Assembly (NCBI GenBank): GCA_003439945.1
Contig: QVRM01001124.1
Location: 62,001-126,000, forward strand
DNA length: 64,000 nucleotides
Direction of reading: 5' to 3'
Source of the DNA: Dermanyssus gallinae
Lineage: Eukaryota > Arthropoda > Arachnida > Mesostigmata > Dermanyssidae
In this document: piece after piece, positions 1 to 9,258 of the stretch
Position numbering within the stretch: position 1 is the stretch's first letter
How the letters are laid out: every line of letters starts with the position of its first letter
Made by a program: the position numbers and the translations under genes
The notes under the pieces: model-generated
What the model was told of the DNA's origin: nothing
Seen by the model: the letters and a program-made list of their open reading frames with translations, nothing else
The model's database searches: none

Positions 1-370
1 TTACGCGTACACGCAGGTGCTAAAGCGATGCATGCATAGCTCACGTCCGTGATGACGAACAATGCGAAAATGGGAAGGTCGTGGTGGTCACTTGTAAACT
101 AGCGTGTGTAAACCTAAATGCGGCCTGTGTGTGTCTGTGAGCATTGCTTCTTATGCGTCCATGTACCTGACGCTGGTATGTCTGCGTGCATATATGAGGA
201 ACTACGTGACTCGTCGCACCACGACCCACCATGATATTGTCTTCCCTCTTCGATTTACCAATCAACCGTCCTTCGAAGCAAACAGTGCGCGGTAGATAGA
301 TTACTTGGTCAGGCTCATCACGCCTGCCTGCCTATCGACCATACCATGATAGTTCTGACGAGCCGAATAT
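1..370. other. No gene recognised
   Basis: Unique-looking sequence without a recognisable coding region, RNA gene or mobile element. The short open frames on both strands lack any family motif. Confidence 0.5.
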
Positions 371-403
371 TAAATTATATATATATATATATATGTGTGT
401 GTG

Positions 404-494
<91 letters not shown>

Positions 495-495
495 G
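371..495. repeat. Compound (TA)n/(TG)n microsatellite
   Basis: Runs of TA broken by short TGTG and TGTATATG islands. The interruptions suggest an older array than the pure TA tracts elsewhere in the window. Confidence 0.97.
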
Positions 496-582
496 CATAT
501 ATACAGTCATATGCACGTTGTGGCAGGGCGGAATGATCTGCTCAAACAACAGGACCACTGGAAATTGTTTTTGGTGGATCAA

Positions 583-674
583 CAAAACTGTAAATAGGCT
601 TAGTGCTTAGTTATCGTAGGTCTTGTAAATTCTTTAACGTTTAAAATAAACAGAGTTTTATCTAAACAAATGAC
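583..674 (+). repeat. Dispersed repeat, probable retroelement 3' end (copy 1)
   Basis: This segment is roughly 80% identical by eye to 1896-1997. Both copies start with ACTGTAAA, contain TTGTAAAT and AAATAAAC, and end in TTATCTAAA followed by AATGACTGTT. The AATAAA-like signal near the end fits a retroelement or transcript 3' end, but no coding part is recognisable upstream. Confidence 0.6.
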
Positions 675-1002
675 TGTTATTTTACCCAAGTATATATGTC
701 AGTCAATCGTTTTATTGACATACTCTTTACAGGCAATCTGTCACAATATGTTTTATAATGCATATCGTAGTTTTTCCAGACTACCCTGTATTCTCCATCT
801 ATATTCGTCAAATATTTGGTTCGTAACGTTCAACCATGCAGAACTTCTCATACATTGGCTAACATTGGTCGAAGCTAACCAATTCAAGCATCTCGAATCG
901 AAATTACCTCGAGAATTCCGTTTCACGATCCAGGCTTTCCGTATTTAGTAATAATTGTTAATTTGCATACTCCTTAGAAGACAATGCGTTATTGAGCAGT
1001 AC

Positions 1003-1043
<41 letters not shown>

Positions 1044-1895
1044 GTACCCATCACAAAAACACGAGCACCTGCATATGTGAAATGTAACCACAAGATTATA
1101 TACATATACTCATGCCTATATTACACATACGCATTCCAGTAATTTTACAGCCGTAGTTCCGTTTATACGCGACGGTAAAATACACCGTTAAGACTGGAAA
1201 ATATTGTTTTCTGCATTCAGTTCTATGACCAAGCGTCTTTTAAATGCGCCGACCTTTGTTTTGCGATAGCTTGTTCTATAGTTTTGCCTAGGTCGGATGT
1301 ACGACAGGATTAAACTATTTGAAATATGGCATTATGGTCTTGATGCCGGCTTCCGCATGCCCATGACGATGAATGACGTTTGAAAGTTCAGCAGGCTGAG
1401 ATGCGGAACAGCAGAGTTGTATCATCCGCATGTGCCATTGGTCAACACACTTTTCTTTCAATGCCGCGAAGGACGACATTAATGTAGATTTTTACTAATT
1501 TCCCTGTCAACAGACGACAACGAGGCGCCTTATATTTTCTCCCCCACCTCAAACACCTTGCAATAATTATGCTGTTTATATAATGGCATGCCTCCCAGTA
1601 TCATAGAATGTCATAAAGAGCGCATTGAAAAAGTGTGTCTCCTTACCTTTGACGCACAATAGGGTATCAAAGCGGATACTCTGGGACACCCGCTGAAGGC
1701 TAAATATCTATTGAAAAGAGTCTCCACGGTGGCATATACATATGGCACCTTGGCACCGGTTGTCACCGAAAACGAAATGAGAAAGAACTCTCGAGAAAAA
1801 GCTAGCGAGAGTCTAGAGTTGATCAGATTATGCTACGGTATAAAGAGCAGAAACTGGCTCGCACGACCGAACGGGTTAAATGCTTGGAAGTGGTA
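675..1895. other. No gene recognised; (TA)n at about 1008-1040
   Basis: I see no conserved coding sequence or structural RNA. The only clear structure is one pure TA tract of about 33 bp. Confidence 0.5.
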
Positions 1896-1997
1896 CACTA
1901 ATACTGTAAACAGTCTTAATGCTTAATATTGTGGGTGTTGTAAATAATTCTTTTAATGTTTAGGAAATAAACAAGTGTTATCTAAAGAATGACTGTT
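1896..1997 (+). repeat. Dispersed repeat, probable retroelement 3' end (copy 2)
   Basis: Second copy of the element at 583-674, with small indels. It carries GGAAATAAAC near its end and is followed within a few bases by a short TA run. Confidence 0.6.
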
Positions 1998-2800
1998 TTT
2001 TTATATATATATGCCGCTTTGGGCGCCTATAAAACATATATACATTATGCTTACACACATAAATTATATATATACTCGTAAATAATTTTTTTATGGAGGA
2101 GAGTGAAAGCATTTAAGCATCACATTTTGTCAGCACGGATATTTATTTAATGATGCTACGAAATGACAGGAGCTATGGCGGGTGCCAATCGGATCAAAAG
2201 GCCGTGTTCACCCCCGAGTTTCCCACCTCATCAAACGCGCTTTGCCCATTAATCGCTAAGTGAGCTCGGTCTTCTGTAAGCATCGTTGTCCGAAGGGTCG
2301 TTGAAGCCGTGCTGTTCCAAGGTTGACCGTCTCTCTCAGTATCCTTTCCGCCAGTATTCTTTCCTTTATCCACCTTTCGACTAATCCGCAAATGTAGCTT
2401 GCAAAGCCTTTGACGTTCTCTCGGAGCCGCCCTTTGCTCTAAGTGTGTCAGCCTATTCCTAGCCGGTTGCAGTGTCTCACAGGGAGCCAAAATATTGTCA
2501 TCGACGCCCTTCCTGCAGTGGAAGCAGGGCACCGAAGCTGCCTTTTGTATCCTACGCCGATACACCCGGACATCGCCATGTCATTGACGGAATGATATTC
2601 CTGAGAGACGCCCAAGCCCTTGCTTCGGCGTTTGGGATCCCGTCCCATTCGACCTGTCATGGAGCCCGAGTTTCTCTTCTGGCTTCGTCTTTTCCAAGCA
2701 GGAGTGGGTTATTCCATAGCTGCTTGAGCTCATTAGCTTTTAGGTTCCACGGGATACTGCCTGCCAGCAGTAGTGCACCCGGTGTGCTAATCGTCAATTG
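1998..2800. other. Unidentified sequence beside the palindrome
   Basis: Overlapping frames of 123 aa (-, 2194-2565) and 109 aa (+, 2472-2801) are open, but neither shows a recognisable domain. Higher GC than the flanks and its position between retroelement remnants suggest a decayed mobile-element interior. That is inference only. Confidence 0.35.
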
Positions 2801-2886
2801 AATCGGCAATTCAGATAATCTGAGATCAGCCTCAATAGATAAGGTAGCACCTTCTTACGTCTGAGCACGACTATAATGGCTTTCCA

Positions 2887-2973
<87 letters not shown>

Positions 2974-3062
2974 TATCAGTGGAAAGCCATTATAGTCGTG
3001 CTCAGACGTAAGAAGGTGCTACCTTATCTATTGAGGCTGATCTCAGATTATCTGAATTGCCG

Positions 3063-3065
<3 letters not shown>
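2801..3065. repeat. Perfect inverted repeat with a (TA)n core (palindrome)
   Basis: The left arm (2801-2890) and right arm (2976-3065) are exact reverse complements over all 90 bases, read letter by letter. The 85-bp spacer is almost pure (TA)n and therefore also self-complementary, with one AATAT interruption. The whole 265 bp can fold as a hairpin or cruciform. Absolute identity means either a very recent event or a fold-back sequencing/assembly artefact. Confidence 0.97.

Positions 3066-3144
<79 letters not shown>
3066..3144. repeat. (TA)n microsatellite
   Basis: Pure TA of about 79 bp. It joins the palindrome's right arm directly to the truncated retrotransposon that follows. Confidence 0.97.
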
Positions 3145-3147
<3 letters not shown>

Positions 3148-3694
3148 AAACCATAAAGAGACATGACGACGTTTGTGATCGCGTGGCGCGTCTTCTCCGC
3201 GAAAGGGGTCATGAGGTGGTTCGTGAGCGAATATTCCGTCGACCGGGCGCACCGGGTCTAAAGCCCGACCTCGTAATAACAACACCTACCGAGGTCTGGG
3301 TTTTAGATGCCGAGGTTTGCGGCCCGAACCGGGACCTGGCACAAGCACGGCAAGACAAGATCGCCAAATATGACGTCGAGTTCCTAAGAGCGGCGCTCCC
3401 CGACCCGCAAAAACATCGCAGATTCGGATCCATCACTATCTCTATGAGTGGTGTATGGGACTCCGAATCTGCGAGGACGCTCTTGGGGCTCGGCGTCACG
3501 AAGAGGAATCTTATGGATCTCACCGTTTTAACTTTGCAAGGAACCTTGAGGATATACCGCTCGCACCGGGTCCATAAGAGCGGGGGCTACCATCAAGCAA
3601 GGACACGGACAACTGACTCTTAACTTCACGTGACACCTTTTTACCACCATTTTTATTAAGGCGAGCACTGCCGAGTGTGCAAACGTATTGTAAA
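3145..3694 (+). mobile_element. R2-like non-LTR retrotransposon, 5'-truncated 3' end with RLE domain
   Basis: An open frame continues from the TA tract to a TAA at 3621-3623, giving about 158 residues of element sequence. It starts with KRHDDVCDRVARLLRERG, resembling the segment just after the CCHC finger of R2-type proteins. LKPDLVI (PD codons at about 3264-3269), VLDAEV (D at 3306) and a downstream QDKIAKYD match the restriction-like endonuclease core PD...D...K. SGVWDSESARTLLGLG then resembles the R2 C-terminal tail. The reverse transcriptase is missing, so this is a 5'-truncated insertion. About 70 bp of 3' UTR follow, ending in GCGAGCACTGCCGAGTGTGC and ACGTATTGTA; the same terminus recurs at 39977-40012. 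Assignment to the R2 superclade of RLE-bearing LINEs rests on motif pattern; the exact clade is not resolved. Confidence 0.8.
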
Positions 3695-3759
3695 TGATTA
3701 ATAAATCATCACAATATTTTCTATATGTATATACAATTAGAAGAAGCCGGCATTTCTCA

Positions 3760-4430
3760 GTCCTAGAACTCAAGAGACGTCTGTACGAGGAGCTAAAGAC
3801 AGTTTGCAGCGGCGCTCCGGATAACCCTTTCAGCCAACATAACTGGAGCACATTCTTATACGACGAAGTGTATCGCGGCTTACTTGCGGGCACTATCGAC
3901 GGCTCCCCAAAGGCTTGCCTTCAAGCGGTCGCTGCTAAAGGATCTGGAGCCTGGTTGCATGCGCTTCCCAGCGAGCCACTGGGCATCCTCCTGGACAATG
4001 AAATTGGCCGAGCACTTAGGTAATGCGGATTTCCTTGCATTCTAGAGTCCCAAGACCTCTCCGCCGTCGATGATAGGCGCCCGGGTGGGATGACTCTTAC
4101 CCCCTTTAGTAGGGACGGGATGCTTGTCGGAGACGACACTTTCACCGACTACCGACTCATTAGAACCTTCAATGATCAGTCGCGGGACGATCTCGGCAGG
4201 TCACGCTGGTAATCTAGCCAAGACGAGAAAGCTCGCGAAATACGCCTCAATAAGTTACCCACATGAAATTCAACCGCTAGCGTTCAAGACCCAGGCCCAG
4301 GCAACTTCACTCGCAAATTTCTCCACAGGGTCGGTGAGCAGCTGAGCCCCGCAACCGGACCAAGAGATCTGCGGCTTTCTTGAGACAGCGCCTCGACCTT
4401 GACATCCAACGCGTAGTCCGTCTGGAATCT
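3760..4430 (+). mobile_element. Decayed LINE, C-terminal region of a second family
   Basis: The frame around 3760-4023 reads LKRRLYEELKTVCSGAP and then KGSGAWLHALPSEPLGILLD. The phrase GAWLHALP is typical of the post-RT region of several animal LINE proteins. After frameshifts and deletions, HEIQPLAFKTQAQ, HRVGEQLSPATG and LRQRLDLDIQR (about 4260-4420) resemble the extreme C-terminus of the same proteins. The conserved core between these pieces is lost and several stops interrupt it, so it is a dead copy. It lies just after the R2-like 3' end but belongs to a different family. Family assignment is from memory of motif style. Confidence 0.5.
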
Positions 4431-4740
4431 TCTCTACTCCGTCGACGGGACGTTATATAAATATATAACTCATTTTACCATGTTTGTTATATATACCATG
4501 TTCGTATTTACATACCCAAACAGGGTGCATTTTAAATAAATAAAAGAAATAAATATATAATACTGTTTATGTAATAATAACGCTGCTGTTTCTTTACGGA
4601 TATATTTGTGACGGTAGAGCTGGAAAAGTAGAAAAACGCGTCTTGAGGGTGCGCTTCGATACATGGTAGCACCGCCTCAAGGAATGAAAAAATATCGGTA
4701 ATTACCTCGGAATCAAAATAATTCTACTTTCAGAAAAACA
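4431..4740. other. No gene recognised
   Basis: AT-rich spacer between the decayed LINE and a SINE; nothing identifiable on either strand. Confidence 0.5.
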
Positions 4741-4904
4741 TGTGTACGGTTTTTTCATGTCATGGCTACTTTTAATCCACTCCGGCGTTTACCGTGTATA
4801 AATTGGAAACCATGCAAACCAATTTAAGAGTGGCCGGTCTGGGTCTCGAGCCCAGTCCTCCCGAATGCAAGGCAAAGGCTTTGCCACTAAGCCAACTTGC
4901 TCGG
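4741..4904 (-). mobile_element. SINE-A copy (tRNA-derived SINE)
   Basis: On the - strand it reads from CCGAGCAAGTTGGCTTAGTGG through a B-box-like GGCTCGAGACC and on to a tRNA-unrelated body (CTTAAATTGGTTTGCATGG). It stops at CCGTACACA, lacking the terminal GGGCAATTGCC segment seen in other copies, so its 3' end is truncated. A short (TA)n at about 4907-4928 abuts its 5' end. Confidence 0.85.
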
Positions 4905-5675
4905 AATATATATATATATATATATATTATGCATGACACATTTCTCCACAGATAGCACATGTTCTAATTTTCTACTTGAATATAATTAAAACCCCAAGCT
5001 TGAGTGACTAAAAATAAACGCATCCAAAACAACATGAAAGCCTTCATATAGTAATTGTAGCTCTTTTAACAAGGAATACTACGTTTAAAGTTGTTGTAGT
5101 AGCAGTGTTTCCAGTTAGCACTAGTTCTAAACTAACTTTTTACCCTGGTTTGAACCTGACCCAGGCAAGCGAGACAGGCGGCCCAGCATGGAGACTAGTG
5201 ATGCACAAGATAAGGGCCTGCGACTTGGTAAAGATGAAAAGGCGAGCAACCCGACCTCGACTCGTAAGACTCCTTCGCGTACCCTTGACGATCTTCACGA
5301 CATTGTCGAAGGTCCCGGCTGCTCGGATCTCGTCAGTATTTCGTGTTTTATCGATTCCTTTGCCGACAACCTTCTAGTATCCGGCGCAGCGTTCGTCTAT
5401 TCTCGTGACATGGTACGCGATTTTTCTATTTCTTCAGTTTTTAAAAAACATACTTTAGCATATACATACTACATATCATGTCATTTGTCCTGATTTTTGT
5501 ATGTGCGACATATCCTTGAATTGCTAGGTTTGTGCTGTGTGTCCACCATATGAGCATAAGGTTTGAACCAGTAGTCCAAACGAAGGAGTGTGAATTCGAG
5601 AGGTTGTCGATTAGCAGCTGAAAAATACCTCTCTGGGCTATGTTTATTCGGTACTCGCAAGAATTTTTTAAAAAC
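4905..5675. other. Intergenic; unidentified open frame at 5188-5493
   Basis: A 101-codon + frame starting METSDAQDKGLRLG is open and polar in its first half, followed by a hydrophobic stretch. No family was recognised, and an alternative - strand frame is equally open, so it is not called as a gene. Confidence 0.3.
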
Positions 5676-5862
5676 GATTTTCCGTAAGGCAATTGCCCGT
5701 GTACGGTTTTTTTCATGTAATGGCTAATTTTAATCCATTCCGGCATTTACCTTGTCTAAATTGGAAACCATGCAAACCAATTTAAGAGTGGCCGGTCTGG
5801 GTCTCGAACCCAGTCCTCCCGAATGCAAGGCAAAGGCTTTGCCACTAAGCCATCTTGCTCGA
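5676..5862 (-). mobile_element. SINE-A copy, near full length
   Basis: The - strand carries the A box TGGCTTAGTGG, the B box GGTTCGAGACC, the CTTAAATTGGTTTGCATGG body and the terminal CGGGCAATTGCCTTACGG. Just beyond its 5' end (5863-5888) the segment GCCATCTTGCACTAAGC repeats part of the head, a small tandem duplication of the SINE 5' end. Confidence 0.87.
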
Positions 5863-5888
5863 TGCCATCTTGCACTAAGCCATCTTGC

Positions 5889-6269
5889 AAGAATAACTGT
5901 AACAGTAAAGCCGGTCATAATAACGGATAACAATGCCACGGCTGATAAGGACCAACAATAACTACACGAAATATAACTGTAGTAACGATGCGTATATACC
6001 TCCATAATAACGTTAATGAGGGCAACAAAGACACCGAGTTGATCCTGCTGCAAAAGTAAATGGTAGGTGAGGCAGATAGAGAGGACTCTTTTCTTTTATG
6101 TATTCGCGCTAATGTGTGGGGCAATATTCCAGCAGCCACTTCACAAATCAGCTATAGCTGCTGCTAAATAATCGATTGATATTGACCTTAAATATGCGAT
6201 CGGAATTTGACTTGCTGTCTCGGTAATGACGCTTATGGGCCGACCCTGGTGGCTTTGTGTTCGGTGCAG
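5889..6269. other. No gene recognised
   Basis: Spacer between the SINE and the candidate exon at 6270. No conserved motif seen. Confidence 0.45.
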
Positions 6270-6442
6270 GAGGTGAATAAGATGCTGACGGTTCGCCGTA
6301 TGATGTCAGTCGACGAAGAGATGTTTCGGTCGCTGAGCGCCACGATGAATCACTCGCAGTTGATGTGCGGCGCTGAGGAAATCGATGCGACAATACCCGT
6401 CAAGGAGGACAATGGCTGGATATCGCTTCGAGTACGCAAAAG
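6270..6442 (+). CDS. Candidate internal exon, possibly upstream SNAPC3
   Basis: The sequence is preceded by an acceptor-like TTCGGTGCAG and reads EVNKMLTVRRMMSVDEEMF, then a SHSQLMCGAEE-like polar segment ending WISLRVRK. Two donors are possible: GTTTGT after 6442, or GTAAGG after 6446. The donor after 6442 leaves two bases that fit in phase with an acceptor (TTGTCCAG) before 7861, the first exon of the SNAPC3 block. SNAPC3 proteins have a leucine/cysteine-containing segment (EL...C...) ahead of the conserved core, and this exon vaguely resembles it. The joining is inference from phase and strand; no strong homology is visible. Confidence 0.35.
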
Positions 6443-6835
6443 GTTTGTAAGGACGCGACAATTACGCGTAGTATGCATAAAATACTCAGCTGTCTACGGC
6501 GGCTGCTGCAGCAGCAGCTACACAAGACGACAACATGAAGCAGTTAAGGCTTCCAAGAATGAAAAACAGCCTCCTCAAAAAAGTGTTCGTTCTAGGGCTA
6601 CCAGGATTGCCACAAATGTTTGAGAAAAATCTGTCCTCATAATAAACGGTTTTAGATGCAAATGAGAACTTCTATGATCGTGGCAGACGTGCACGTGGAA
6701 AGCAAGGCTAAAGCAAAACCTTAGATGGATAATATCAGTTCGATAACATTAATTGATTGAGTGAGTGATCACACGCCGCCGCACTGTAAGGTTTTGACTT
6801 ACACATGTGTACTTAATTGGTATGTGTGAATGCAT

Positions 6836-7040
6836 TAGCTTGTTGTAAGCCGGTCGAGCCCGGTGGCGTGGTGGCATGCGTCTGCGCCTCGCGACCGGAG
6901 AAGACACATAGGAGCGCGGGTTGAGCCCCACCGTTGCCCCACATTTGTATCTATGGGAGTCCGTCTATGAAGCAATGCGAAAAGCAGTCCCATGGACGAT
7001 AAATCTTGGCTGAGAGTCAGCTCCGAAAGGATTTTTTTTT
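6836..7040 (+). mobile_element. SINE-B copy with 13-bp target-site duplication
   Basis: A tRNA-like head contains A-box-like TGGCGTGGTGGCATGCG and B-box-like GGGTTGAGCCCC. The body CTATGAAGCAATGCGAAAAGC and tail CTTGGCTGAGAGTCAGC follow, then a run of T. The 13-bp direct repeat TGTGTGAATGCAT flanks it at 6823-6835 and 7041-7053, as expected for LINE-mediated retroposition. It ends in poly-T rather than poly-A; a T run is also the pol III terminator. Confidence 0.9.
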
Positions 7041-7053
7041 TGTGTGAATGCAT

Positions 7054-7860
7054 GTAATCGAGGGTAATCTATTACCTGACTCAAAGACATGCTCTACCGA
7101 CCATCAGTGTGCAGGGCAACATGGCACGTCATCATCATTATATGTCCCTCAAGGGTGAATGTTATGATATTAACGACTGTGTGTGTAAGTTTTGTGGTGA
7201 GTGCAAAATCTGCCGATATCATGTTCTAATATGTTCGGCATTCGACTCATACTCGTTACAGGCGCGTGTGAACGAGATATTGTTTATAATTTCGTAGCAA
7301 ACCATTGCGTCAATCCAATCCTACTACTAACAACTATGGTGAATAAATATGATGTGTGAATAATGACATGCTCTAACTGGCAACTCTACGCACTACTCTA
7401 TGATGCTGATGGCAATGAGAAGCAGGCATCACATGTACCGCCTTGCTTCAAGCACTTAGCTCTAGTCCACTTGAATGTAGGCAACCTAAACACAAACTCT
7501 CACTTTACTAAATTAAAACACGACATCGAAGCGTCTACTTGAAGCAGAATTGAATAGAAAACGACCCTATATTACCGACTAAATGAGGAGCTTTGTCAAA
7601 TATTATGTTGCTTCAAAATGAGTCCAGTCTTTTGAAAATGCTGGCTAATTCGGACATGTAGAACAGACACACACACACGTCCAATAATAATAATGATAAC
7701 GTTGCCTACTGTTCAGAGCTGCCAGCCTCTTACTTCCGTACCACAGTAAAGGGTACCCACCACCGATCACCCTGAGCTGAAGATCAACTGGGAGAACAAG
7801 GGCAAAAACTGACATCTGTGTGTTCCACTTCGTGTGTTCATCTCCGCGGGGATTGTCCAG
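7054..7860. other. No gene recognised
   Basis: Probable intron or upstream flank of the SNAPC3 gene. There is a short (AC)n at about 7669-7679 and no conserved coding motif. Confidence 0.45.
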
Positions 7861-8179
7861 TGATTTATCGCGCAATCGGCCTTGGCATACAACCTCGTCG
7901 TGCATGCTTCGGGTAGGCTCACTAAAAGTCGACTGCCGATTACCGGTTTTTCCCGAGCCACCTGCGCCTCGCATAGTCAACGTAGGCCCACGAGTGAAAG
8001 GACTCGATGCTATCCTGACTGTGAGTCTGTTTCGGATGCCGACAGCCGGCATCGCGACCTATCTTGACCTCATCGGGCAATTTGCAGTTCTCGGGTCGAC
8101 CACACTTCAGAATCTTGTTAAGAGGTAAGCCATCCCATACATATTTTTTGCTTCCTGCCCCACTGTCCGTGAGAATGAC

Positions 8180-8255
<76 letters not shown>

Positions 8256-8884
8256 GTCCAGAACAGTTTGCAGATCGATAATAAGAATTGAAGAACTCGT
8301 TAAAGCAAATATTTTTTCCAGTGGAACATAGGAGTATATCGGGCTTGTCGAGATTGAGTGCATGCATGCATGACTGTGTGGCGATGTTATGCCTGTGGCG
8401 CGTCAAGCCAGTGGTAGTGAACGTCGCCACACAGTCATTTATGCATGCACTCAAGCTTGCCCGCAGAAAAATCCTAATTACTCCGCAACATTGCGCACAC
8501 AACATGCGCATTTGCCTAAATGTGTTAGTTTCGAGCGCTGTAAATCGTTGGTTTATGCTTTTGAGGTATTTGGTGTGAAAGCTAACAAAGAACTTCAATG
8601 TTTGCGAATTATTTTCTAAACGACTCTCGTCGAAATCGCATCTTCTGGCCGGCGTTATATGTTCTTCAGGTAGCAGATCTTTCTTACGAACAATAGGAGT
8701 ACTGGTAGTTTCGCAATGGCTGACATTTTATGCTCCTATGTTGGGCAGCATTACCAGTGTCACGAATTGTAGTAATTTCATTCTCACTCCGAAACAAGAC
8801 TTCTTAAAGACCATGATCTATTGGAAAATATTTGCTTTAACGAGCTTAACAATTCTTATTATTGAGCTTGAAATCTGTTCTGGG

Positions 8885-8929
<45 letters not shown>

Positions 8930-9213
8930 GTTTATGTTACGTCGGGGCACGTTACGTTACACGAAAGTATAAACGGCAGATTTATTCGGACATTTTATTT
9001 CATGTTTTCTTGGTGAGCAGGTTTAAATGCACATCTGATCATGTGAGACCTGGAGACTTCTCGGACCATCCTGAGCAACGGGATGCTGTCGAGCCGCTCA
9101 AGGACCGCATTCAAGGGTAAGATGCGAAATTAGCTGATATAGCTGACGGGCTACCTGCCAGCGACATCTCTTAGCGGACAGTTACTTTACTTGTTTTCCG
9201 TTACAAGTAATTC

Positions 9214-9258
<45 letters not shown>

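Noticed and set aside
3057..3144. N-terminal IYIYIY part of the 188-codon frame
   Set aside because: It is translation of the (TA)n tract; only the part from about 3145 is retroelement sequence.
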